DNA from: Brugia malayi
Lineage: Eukaryota; Nematoda; Chromadorea; Rhabditida; Onchocercidae
Direction: 5' to 3'
Assembly: GCF_000002995.4 (NCBI RefSeq)
Contig: NW_025062477.1
Coordinates: forward strand, 12,072,696 to 12,136,695
Length of the DNA: 64,000 nt
Below, in pieces: positions 38,045 through 48,983 of the stretch (positions are counted from its first letter, which is position 1; the number at the start of each line of letters is the position of its first letter). The notes under the pieces are model-generated. The model was not told the origin of the DNA and ran no database searches. It worked only from the letters and a program-made list of their open reading frames with translations. The translations under genes were made by a program, and so were the position numbers.

Positions 38045-38224
38045 TCTATTCCCTCCTGTAAATGAGCGATATCTATTGGTTGACCTCTTCAGAGATATGT
38101 TGTAATTGACCCCGAATAACAAAGTGCGTTGGCTGACCTCTTCAGAGATATGTTGTAATTGGCCCCGAATAACAAAGTACGTTGGTTGACCTCTTCATTC
38201 TATTTAAATTTAAATAGAAGTTAC
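38045..38224 (+). repeat. Repeat block B, copy 2 (53-bp tandem units)
   Basis: Same orientation and structure as 25260-25442: two and a partial 53-bp units with TGACCTC, then the third 22-bp palindrome (38198-38219) and GTTAC. It runs directly into the inner end of the right palindrome arm and is thus about 425 bp upstream of the right-arm gene. Confidence 0.9.
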
Positions 38225-38523
38225 ATTGAAATAAGTATGTAAGATAAATTCGTTAAAATTTTGAATAATTTTTGCGTAGCAAAGTTTGAGTGACTCAACA
38301 AGATTGATTCTAAGTTGCAATCAATTTTTGTAATCTCTTGCAATCGCAAATTATAAAATGTTTAGATTTTCTTTCTTTGTTGAAACAAAAACTTTTGGGA
38401 AGGAAAGTAACCGAAGCAGAGGTATCTTCAAAGAGACCCGCCCACACCTCAGTTAATCCATAAAACTGATGAAGTCAACAAAGAACACAGTGTTGATGAG
38501 GTCAATCAGAGCCTATTTAGAAG

Positions 38524-38530
38524 TATATAA
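38524..38530 (+). promoter_or_regulatory. TATA box of right-arm KH-like gene
   Basis: TATATAA, 119 bp upstream of the ATG at 38649. Upstream at about 38450-38510 are TGAAGTCAAC and TGATGAGGTCAAT, inverted relatives of the TGACCTCTTCA element in repeat block B. Confidence 0.5.
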
Positions 38531-38648
38531 ACGCACTTTCACTCTTCAACTTGTCATTGTCAAAAAGATTGCATACAAAGTCGACATCGTCTTAATCTCT
38601 CTCCATTTATGCCCAAAAATTGCTTTCTTTTGAAATCTCTGAAGTAAT

Positions 38649-39742
38649 ATGGCGAGCGCTTTAAATTATCTGTAGGACCTATTTCCCAAATTATTTTTAT
38701 CACTATTTTCTGTTCAGTTAGAAATAAAACATAAAAGAATCATATACTTTATTTTTCAGTCCGTTGGAAACAATGAGTATTTCACTCAATTTTTCAAAAT
38801 TTCAAAAAAGTATGGAGGAGCATCTCCGAGTAAGTTTATAGAATTAAATTTTTTTTTCTCTCTTCGAGTTATTCCACTGTTATCATCTAAATTAATTTCT
38901 TAACCAATATACAAATCCATATGCATTGGAATTTCTGGAATGAAAATGTTTTTAAAACTTAGATTTCATTGTATGCTACATTATTGGTTTTCTCGGGCAA
39001 TGAAATTCAAATGTAATATTAATCTTTCTAGCAGCAGAAAACTGAGTCTTCTCCGCAACAAATTGAAATGATACTCCAATCGGAGGAGGATTCCAGTTTA
39101 GTAACACGCCTTATAGCGGAACGGATTCGCTATGAGGAACAAAAACGGCAGCAGGAAATAGAATGCTCAACATTAGCTGCCGTAAGTTTCAGGTGAATAA
39201 AAGTTTTAGTCTAATTTCATCTATTTTGCAGTGTTTCAAAATCAAATTTCAGTCATTTGAATCTATTTCCATTATTTAGGATCCCCACTGAACTGATCGA
39301 TTTATTGCTTGGAGTGGAGGATCAACGGGCGCTTCTAATAGCGTTCCAAACTGAAACAGAATTCATGTTACCACGCCGATTTCAGAGTTCCACGTTCACA
39401 ATCAACGGATATGAGCATAATATCCGCAAAGCTTTGCGGATGATTGAGGAAATTATCAATGAAGAGTGTTGCAATTCACATTCACCAACTTATGCTTTTG
39501 TTCCTGATCCAAATGTGGTAGGAATTATTTGATTATATTCAAATATAATAGTTTTTAATGTTATTTTCCGTGACAGTTTGAATTAATTAATGAAGATTGT
39601 TCAGATCATTGATAAATTTTATAGGACGAAAGTGGAACCGATTTCATCCTGTGCAATGGACCAATTCATGAAGCAAGGTATAGGCCTGGAAGAGAGGGAA
39701 TGCATCGAGGTTGAGGACGAAATGTATTTAAATAATAATTAA
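38649..39742 (+). CDS. KH-like single-domain protein, right-arm copy (five exons)
   Basis: Exons 38649-38671, 38760-38829, 39032-39192, 39253-39517 and 39605-39742, with phases 2, 0, 2, 0. The 218-residue product starts MASALNYLPLETMS. The first exon uses a weak donor (CT|GTAGGA); if it is not used, a start at Met13 (38773) just after the TTTTTCAG acceptor gives 206 residues, as a trans-spliced message would. Exon 4 could instead begin at 39232 (seven extra residues). A Gln/Glu/Arg-rich helix (about 57-75) precedes the KH-like region (94-155), in which GVED (105-108) replaces GxxG and the Ile114...Pro125 and Phe133-Ile-N-G segments fit strand and helix positions. The tail (about 200-214) is acidic. 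AATAAA lies at 39935-39940. Likely an RNA-binding or scaffold protein; partners unknown. Confidence 0.72.
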
Positions 39743-40809
39743 ATTAAATGCTATATTTATATTGATTTGCTTATCTAGTATTTTGTGCATGTTGTATATA
39801 ATTGAGCATCTGTACGTTATTTTTGAAAATTCATTGGTCACTCCACTTGTTACTTTATGCTTTGTGCAATATACAAAGTTGTTTTGTTTGATTTTTAAAT
39901 GAACATTTTATTTTATTCAGAATTATTACATTTTAATAAATTTCATATAATTTACATTTTCTTTTGTAATGCAATGCTATAGCTGAATTACGACCGTTGT
40001 GTAAGCGATGATAATCTAAAATTGATAAAACTTATATGAAGGCACCGAAATACAATACAATGATACGGAAAGCTTTTTTGCTCTATAAACTGAATAAAGC
40101 TAGAAATCAATGTAGCAAATGCAATCGATTTGCACCGTTATTTTGAATCTAAATTACATTTCCAAATAGCAGGCAATCATCTAAATACAACAAATCATTC
40201 CTGGAATCAATGATTGACTATCATAAACATTATTGTTCAGACTTTCTATTGTAAATAGTTACTAAAATTAATGAAAAAAAATTAATCATTTTATGACAGT
40301 TTTACAACAAAACGTTCCTTTTTTTTGCTTATTATTTTTTATATCTTATCTATGTCATTTAAAAAGTAAAATCTTCAATATTTCCAAATTATTACACTGT
40401 GGAAGAACTTAATTTTTCAATATAGCAGATAAAAAGTAAAGAATTCTGTTTAGTATTAAAGTAAATACAAAAATATAAGAAAAAATTTAATAATTATTAT
40501 AAATAATAAGAAAATGGCAATAATAATGTTAAATATTAGGTTGTTCAAATTAAATAAAAAGACGCTGCCACAAGATCAATCTTTGCATTATAAATTGCTT
40601 AACGAAATAGCAAATTGAAGTATGAATGTTTGAAATTGTAAACAATCGATCGCTGCAATTGACGGATAATATGTAATCTTCAAGTTTGACCAACCGGACT
40701 TGTCTCCTTTTTTCTTATAAGAGGTAATAATAAATAACTGTGGAAATTCGATAATGGCTTGCCTTGTTATTTATAACTCATAACAAGTTGAGGTATTTAA
40801 AGCAAATGC

Positions 40810-40905
40810 TCAGCTTTTATTTTGGAAGCATTCGCATAGGAATGTTTTGAAGCCTAGGTTCATGGCAGATTTCATCTGCTGTGCAGCGTTCAGAGTGTCT
40901 TCAAA
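40810..40905 (-). CDS. Possible terminal exon of another gene, at palindrome edge
   Basis: After a good acceptor (AACTTTCAG on the minus strand) 31 codons run to TGA with balanced codon use (core NAAQQMKSAMNLGFKTF). Candidate upstream exons lie at about 41041-41400, for example a segment with core FPFSTDDETEFSSNPFS after TTCTCACAG and one ending at a consensus GTAAGT near 41165. I could not join them to this exon in a single consistent phase. The stop lies inside the palindrome arm, so the duplication broke at the 3' end of this gene. It may be a pseudogene; family unknown. Confidence 0.35.
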   Translation of the reverse strand, partial: FEDTLNAAQQMKSAMNLGFKTFLCECFQNKS

Positions 40906-42110
40906 CTGAAAGTTACATTCAATTGAGTTTTCACTGGTTCCTGAGTGATGTGTTGAACTGATGTATCTTTAATTATAAAGGTGCACTGAAGAATGTTTGA
41001 AAATGCTCAGAGCATCGGTTTATATTAGAAAATGAGAATCACTTTGCCACTGTTTTTGTAGCTTCGAAGTATCTTCTGTGATTGCTGAAATTCATGAATA
41101 ATTGATATTCTGCTCGATTGGTCCTATTTATTGTCTAAATATATCAAAGTTTCTGTTCAAACTTACTACAAGAAATTCTCTTCTTTGATAACAGTTTCTG
41201 AATCTATAATTTGTTTTGATCGAATCAATCATCAATTTTCTCTCATAAGAACTTTAAAAATTTTATGGGAAATTTGCTCCGAGGTGAGATTACGTTCAGT
41301 TCAATGCTAAATTGTGCATTCCTTAACTGAAAACGGATTGGAAGAAAATTCAGTTTCATCATCGGTTGAGAATGGAAAATTTATCTGTGAGAAGCAAGTA
41401 ACTATCTGAACTAAAAAGTACTTTCAAAGTTTCATAAAATTTTTGTGGTTCATTTATTTTAATATGATTGCTAATTATAATTAATTACTGATTACATTTA
41501 CTGATGATTATAGAATTACTGATTGTGATTAATTACTAATTACTGATTAAAAATAATTCATTTAACTTTCATTAGCTGCTCAGCTTCATCATGCTTTTAT
41601 TTTAATTTCTTTCAGTTTATCTCACTTTTTAATGAATATATCTCAGATCATTTTTGCGCACTGGTCAATCAAAAAAAAAAAAAGAAAAAAAAAATCATTT
41701 ATAGCATGAAATTTTCAATCATTGCTATCATTATTATTTCAACGATTACAGTTGATTGATTGCCACTAAATGATGATAATTTGATATATGACCAAATATA
41801 TTTAAATTTAATTTTTTATAAAGTGATTTAAAAATACAATTACTTTTTGTTTGCATAATGAAAAAATACCTTGTTTTCATTGGAAATTATTGATTTACAA
41901 GCAAAAAAAAAAAGTGAAAAGTATGCAACGCTACAAAAATGGTAGAACCATAATATTTAATTTTATTGATTTGCAGTACAAGCAAGCCATGGCTATTGTT
42001 TGAGTATTTAATTTCCTTTTCTTTTTTTTTTTTGGAAAAAATCATTTACAACATGAAGTTACTACGATTTAAGGATATAAAACAAAAATGTGAAAAAGCA
42101 AAACTGCTAT

Positions 42111-42182
42111 CTCCCCGGCCGGGAATCGAACCCGGGTCTCGCACGTGACAGGCGCGGATACTCACCACTATACTACCGAGGA
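42111..42182 (-). tRNA. trnD: tRNA-Asp (anticodon GTC)
   Basis: A 72-nt cloverleaf. The acceptor stem TCCTCGG pairs with CCGGGGA and is followed by discriminator G. The anticodon loop CTGTCAC (anticodon GTC at 42149-42147) sits on a five-pair stem. The T arm carries GGTTCGATTCC, which is the internal B box, and the D arm begins with the usual A-box sequence TAGTATAGTGGT. There is no intron, and CCA is not encoded. A T-run suitable for RNA polymerase III termination follows 10-15 bases downstream on the minus strand. Confidence 0.96.
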
Positions 42183-42239
42183 CCTGTAGTGGAGCTATAA
42201 TGAATGCCTAGAGTTACCACAGAAAATTTTTAAAAATTA

Positions 42240-43611
42240 AAAAAAAAAATTATAATGAAATATCGATTAACGCAATATAATTAATGCACTATGTTACGTC
42301 TTATTGGTTTTGTAATAATTAGTTATGTAGTTGTGATTAACTAAGAATTAATTTTTAATAATTTACACAGAAATTAACAAAATTCATTGATAATTTTTGC
42401 TCTTTTATTTCGTCTTAAAAATTAAAAACCTCTTTAAAGTAAGACTAAAATTATCAAAATTTGTTGGTAATATTAATGATATTATTCCAATATTATGGAA
42501 ATAATTTTTTTCAAAATTCGATCATATCAAATAAGTACATCATTGTTTGTTTTTCTTTTTCTTATGGATTTAATCATCTGAATGATATTTTTACTCTATT
42601 TCCAAATTACTTAGGTAATATTAAATAATAAAAAAGTAAAAAAAAATTGAGAGAACCATTAATTGTAATGAGCTACAAAAACAGAATCACTAACAATTAA
42701 TAATAATAATAATGGTAATAATAATAATAACAGTAAAATAATAATAATAATAGTAATAGTAATAATAACAATAATAATATTAATGAAGATTTGTTATCAT
42801 TATTATTCTGAATCATTATTATCACCGCTGTTCAAGATATTATTATTATGATAAATTGTTTATTGAAATGGTTGAAACTTAATTCTATATGGCATAATTT
42901 GCCTTATGCTCTCCTCTTTCAGGGATTAACGAAAACTGTTTATAGAAATTACATATTCTTCCTTCTATTAAAAGCTAATTTTAGTACATTCATTAAATAT
43001 ATATTATCATAATAGTTGCTGTCAAAAGTTTGTCATAATTTTATAGAAAGTTTAGTTGAAATTCAGTCCTCAAATAAAAGAATTTTAATTTGCAAAATGG
43101 AAGCAAAATAAAGTCAAAAAATTTTTTAATGAATGAGAACTTAACTTATTGATTTCGAATCTAACTTATTGATTTAGTAGTGATAATTTCTTTTCTTACA
43201 TGCATTAATAGTAAATTTTTCACCAACAAACATTTCTATGGATTTATAATCTTTTTGAAATCCCAAATTTTTGTAAACAAAAAAAAAAAAAGAAAAAACA
43301 ATGTTTTAAAAAATTCGCAAATTTTATTCTGTAATACTTTTTTGCTTTTTTGAAAGGAATAAATGAAAAGTTTTTCATTAATTAATTACTTTAGTTTTGC
43401 TCTATTGATTGTCTTTTTCGGCATTTTATTGCATTTATTTACTTTTTTACCTTTTTTTTTCATTTCATTTTATTTTTTAGATTATTTGTTTGGTTCTTTT
43501 ATCGAAATATAACATAACGAGCCAAGATAGATATACCAATCAGTGTAACAGAGCCATACGTTATTGTCGCTGTCAACCTCCTAAATGTGACAGAAAGAAA
43601 AAATAAGGGAC

Positions 43612-43642
<31 letters not shown>

Positions 43643-44270
43643 AAAAGAGATGATTCAAAATATTAGCTGTCAAATCATTTCATTTAATTCATCCATTCTA
43701 TCCATTCATCAGTTCATCCATTCATCCATTCATTTATTTATTTATTCACTGCTTTTTTTCTTATCAGTAAATTAAACTATAAAAAAAAAAAATCTATCAA
43801 CTTCAACTATTCATGTTTCTCAAAATCTGCAAACTATTTCCATATCTTACTTTAAGAATTTTTATCTCCATTTTATCCTTTTACCTTCATTACATTTCAT
43901 GTAATATTTTCCCAAAAATTATTTATCAAAAAATTTAAAAAATCATAGGAAAAACAAAAATAATTTGAACTAATAGAAAGGAATTGAAATGAAACTAAAA
44001 TTTTATTGAAGAAATAATTTATTTAACATTGATCGTTTTTGCAGCATAAAGATAAGCTAACATTGTTAAATAACCATAGAGAAACTTGTCATTCTTTCAG
44101 ACTTCATTAGATTTTGTTTCCTTTCCTTTCTCTCTCTGTCCTTTTCATCCAGCAAAAATCATTACTGATGTCGTTGCTATTGATAATGGATGATAATGTG
44201 ATTGATGATGACGACGATAATAAAGACAATGGTAATTATAGTAGATAATGATGGTAGTGACGGTGATAAA

Positions 44271-44313
<43 letters not shown>

Positions 44314-47300
44314 TGATGATGATGATGACATTGACAATGATAGGGGTAGCTCCAGTCATGATAACATAGAAATTTACTACTGTCTATTAACATTTTTTAA
44401 TCTTTGATTCAATATTTTGATAGTTTCGTAATTACACAACCGAATTTTGATAACATTTTAGCATCGTCTTATACTCATTTTCCCAACTTTTTTTTTTCTT
44501 TTATCGAAATTGTCTAGTTGGATAGCAATAGTTCCCAATGGAATCACATCAAAAAAAAAAAAAGTTTAAAAAAAAGAGAATGGTGAAGTGAAAGAAAGAG
44601 AAATCAGTTTAACACTAAATTTAACTAAAAATCCATCAAACGAGTTGTCTTCCAACCAATCTCATCCACCAATACCGCTATTATCAGCTTAAAGTGCCTT
44701 TTTAAGTAAACATCATCTAGTCAAAAATGTTCCATCCAGTCTTTTTCTTTTCTTTTTCATATTCTTTTACAATGTTTCCTTCCTAAATTTCAAATGGAAA
44801 ACAAAAGAAAAAAAAAAGAGAAGAAATTATCAATGCTGTCAAAATAATATTACTTTTTAAATAATTCATTTCTTTTTTTTTTCGCATTTCATTTTATATT
44901 TTAAATTTCTACTACATATCAATTTGCTACATTATCAATAGAATTAATTATATTAGAAAAAAAAAATTTGATAAATTAAAATTTAAAAGCATTAATGCAC
45001 AAACAACATAGTTTGTACTGCTTAATTAAATCCTTCCTTTTTTTTTTTACAAATATTTGAAATATCCAATATTGAAAATATTTGCTTTTTTAGTTTTAAG
45101 AAAAAAAATGAAAATGAGAAATGCAAAATTTTTATTGCAAGAAAAATGTAATGAAAATATTATCCGTCTGCTAGGCGACAACAAAAAAAAATTTGAGATG
45201 ACATTTTGTTACACTGTCATTTGTGATGCAAAATTTGCAGCTAATCATAAATTTGAAATATTTTTCTATCCTCTTCCATCTATATTCTTTTAATTTTTAG
45301 AATAAATGTCAAAAAGAAGACAAAATAAAATTTAAGTATTGGTGACAATATCATATAACTAATAATATCGATGATAATTCATCATATTCTTTCTTTTTTT
45401 TATAAAAAATTTTCTATCAAAAAAAAAAAAACAGTAATGATAGTAGCTCAGTTATTGAAATATTAATTTGTTTTAATCCATCCTATCATTTGCTTTATCA
45501 TAATTTATCCTTATCTTATCAGCAGTATTATTATTTTATTGCATTGTAAGTTATAGCATAATACCTATTATTTGTCCTATTGTAATTTTTCTTTATCTTA
45601 TCATACTAATGTCTGTTTTATCATGATTTGTCCTTGGACTATTATATTTATTTCTTATCTTATCTTATCCTTATCACATCATTTGTTTTGTTGTAAGCTA
45701 TCTTTATTATAACTGTCATCTGTTTTATTATAACTTTTCCTCACTATCAGCGCTACTTATTCTATTATAAAATATCAAAGCTATTCTTGCCTATCATAAT
45801 ACATGAATAATTTATGATAAAACAAGTTATCATAACTTGTCATTATCACAGCATGAAATTCTTTATCTTATCAGTGCTATCAGTTCATTGTTTCACAACT
45901 TTTACTTTGTTGTTTGTTGAAAATAATACTTAAAATTTGTGCTTTAATTTTATTAAATTTCATTTTATAAATGTTGCAACAATAAATATATTTCAATTGT
46001 TAAGCAAAATTACTCATTTATAAAATATAATAACTATAATTTGTTTGAAAATATCTTAAAATAATTAACACAATAACAGCAAAATTATGCGTCAAAGAAG
46101 TTATTAAAAAAAAAAAAAAAAAAAATAAAACAAAAACATAAAAAACTTACTGAAAATCACTATTTTAATTTTTTCACTAAAACAAATATTGTTAATAATT
46201 ATATTTTGTCACATTTTATGCATTCCATTAAAAATTATATTTAATTAAAATTCTAACTTTTACTTTCTTCTTTCTTTTCTCTTCCTCTCTTCTCATCCAA
46301 TTGATGAATAAGTAAGAAAAAAGAATGAAATGAAATGATTTTGTATACAAATATTATTAGTATAAGAATAAGTAATAATGTTACAAAGTTATGATAAGAT
46401 TAATTCTACTATTAGTTTCGCATGCTTATAGCTCTTTTATAATTGTTTTTTGAAAATTATCAACCGTTAATCAAACTAATTTGTCTCTCTCATCTGACTT
46501 ACTGCATCATTTAAGCTTGTTTCAATTTTCAAGAATTTTTTATCCGACATTTATTAATATTTTTTCCTTTTCTTTCTCCTTTTTATTCTCTTTCTTTCTC
46601 TCTTCTCTCTCTCTCTTTCTGTTCATTTTTCATCCTTTGTAAGACTAATGAAAACTCAAAATTTCAAGATTATAAAAAAAAAAATTTTTTTTCTATATAT
46701 ATATGCTCATAATTATCAAATATTTTATAATGTATCAAAATTTCATGCATATAAACAACTATCATTTTAACTCATTTAAATTAATATTTAACTCAAATAC
46801 TCCAATTTATATTTAAATTCATTTTTCTTTTCGTGCCGTTTCTTTTTAATCCTTTCTTTCCTTTTTTTTTTTTTTTTTTTCTTCTTAAATTCAAATAATA
46901 ATTTTTGAGTGAAAGTAGTGATTATAATCAAAAATATTTGCTTACTACAATAAACAAATTCGAAGTATTTCATTGATTTTAGATTTAAAAAGCTTTTAGT
47001 TGGACATTTGGTTTGTATGTTTTAGTATTAATATTTGAGCTAACTTTGTCACATCATTTGCTAATTTGTAATAAATATACATTTTCTTCATTCTTTTTCT
47101 AATTCAAATGATATAATTTCGATGATATTTTCATAATTTTGATTTGCAGAATATACCAATGTAACAAATAATAAATATTTTCAAAAAATTTTTCATAATT
47201 AAATTAAATTAATGAAATATGTTTCGCTTTTATTAAAGTTTACATATTTATGTGGTCAAAATTATTATTAAGAAATGAATTCATAAATGATTTGCAGTAT

Positions 47301-48950
47301 TTTTGGTTAAATCCATTTTCAAAATAATCAAAACCTTTCATCGTACTACTTTTGATAATGCAAAATTAGAAACTGATATGATATCATTTATCATATTACT
47401 GCTTCCTTAATTGTCGAACTCTTATCAAATATATACTATAATCACAAAAAATTTATTATTCTTATCAAAATTTCTTTTGATAGTTTACCATTATTTAACA
47501 ACTGCTCATTAACATTTGTTTTTTTTTGCATGTTTATCAATTATCAGCTACAACACCTAAACAAGCTATTTAAAAAATCATATTTTTTATAGGATATATT
47601 TTGGACGTTAAATTTTTATGTTAATTTTTGATTTTAAGTTTTACATTAAATTCTACTCACTACATTGATTAAATTTGACGCTATCAAATTTAAACGCTTC
47701 ACGTCGCTTCACGTCGTTTAACGCTGTTATTAATATTCGTAATTCATTCACAAATTTATTCTTTCTCCTTCCTGATTGTTTCAACCAAAAAAGTTATCGT
47801 GGAAAGACATTCATCTTTACATAATTAAAAAGTAATGAACTTCTGATTATATATACATAGTTAGATAAAGATGATTGTTTCCATTATTTATTATTCATTA
47901 TTATTACTATCACTAAAATAAGAATAATAATAAATACTATTATTATTATTATTATTATTTTAGGTCTGTGTGTGTCATAGTAATAGTAAGTGTACAAATT
48001 TTATAAGAATTCATTATAATCATTCTATTTCATTTTAATTAATTATTCATTTAAGAAGCAAAGAAGTGAAAGACTTTGTCATATAGCACAAATATTCATA
48101 TCAAATCTTTAATAATAATTATTTATTGTATTATCCTTTGATCTTTATTCTTACTTTTTATTCATGAATGATAGCTATAAAAATTATATCTTAAATTTAA
48201 ATTAATTTTGATAATTTAATGAAAATAGTAGTAAGTAAAGTTTTGCTACATTAATAATTGTTCCAAGTAACTGAAATTGATATAATTAGAAAGATAAAAT
48301 TGAAAAAAATCTATTAATTATTTTCAGCTAATTAAGATAATTTTGGCTGAATATTTTATTTTTCTGATGAAAAAAAAATTATTTCTAATTTTTTGATGCT
48401 AAGATAATTTGATAAATTATATCTGATAAACCTTAGAAGAACAAATAGTTTGAGTCAAAAAAAAAAAAAAAAAATTTAAATGAAAGAATATGAAAATTAT
48501 TGCAACTTAACCAATTTCCAGAAATTAGAGTTAATATTTAGGGATTAAAACTGATTAAGAAATGGAAAAAAAAGTTATAAATATTTCATATCTATCAGTG
48601 CCAATTAATTAATTAACTAACTAATAACTTCTATTTCAAGCATTATGTATGAGTATATCATACATCGTTTTATTCTTTGTAAAGAAGAATATTATAAATG
48701 TTTAGCTGAGAAATAATTTTTAAATATTTTTTAACCTTTTTTAGCAAAATATTTCATCTCATTTTTTTCTTTTTTGAATTTATTTAAAAAGTGTTTTAAA
48801 ACGATTGTTTTTTTCTTTTTTCAGGCTACATATTATTAGGCATTTCTTTATTTTTTTTTTTTTATTTATGCAAATATTTATATAAAACTTTAACGTAAGT
48901 CTGTAAAATATTCAGTCTTACAAACTGTATATTAATTGATTAATTCAACT
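42240..48950. other. AT-rich intergenic DNA with simple repeats
   Basis: It contains (AG)n at about 43610-43642, (AAT)n at about 44270-44313, AAT-type repeats at 42710-42780 and a cluster of TTATC words at 45470-45870. I see no exon with balanced codon use and paired splice sites. Confidence 0.55.
45470..45870. repeat. Cluster of TTATC (GATAA) words
   Basis: More than a dozen TTATC or TATC words occur in 400 bp, often as CTTATC or TTATCA, for example TTTATCCTTATCTTATCAGC and TCTTATCTTATCTTATCC. The arrangement is irregular, resembling a decayed pentanucleotide repeat. GATA factors bind TGATAA/CTTATC sites. Confidence 0.55.
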
Positions 48951-48983
48951 TGAAATGATCGTTATTGTTGACCATCAATTATC

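Larger units (their letters stand above)
38223..40816. repeat. Right arm of 2.6-kb palindrome
   Basis: Reverse complement of 34909-37506. It begins at the end of repeat block B and ends within the last codons of a possible minus-strand exon at 40810-40905. It contains the plus-strand KH-like gene. Confidence 0.92.

Noticed and set aside
41966..42148. 60-codon open frame ending in SPRPGIEPGSRT
   Set aside because: The end is antisense to the tRNA-Asp gene; the rest is AT-rich noise.
45057..45293. 78-codon plus-strand open frame
   Set aside because: Lys/Phe/Ile-rich with no motif and no splice context; this length is expected by chance among the many frames of 64 kb.
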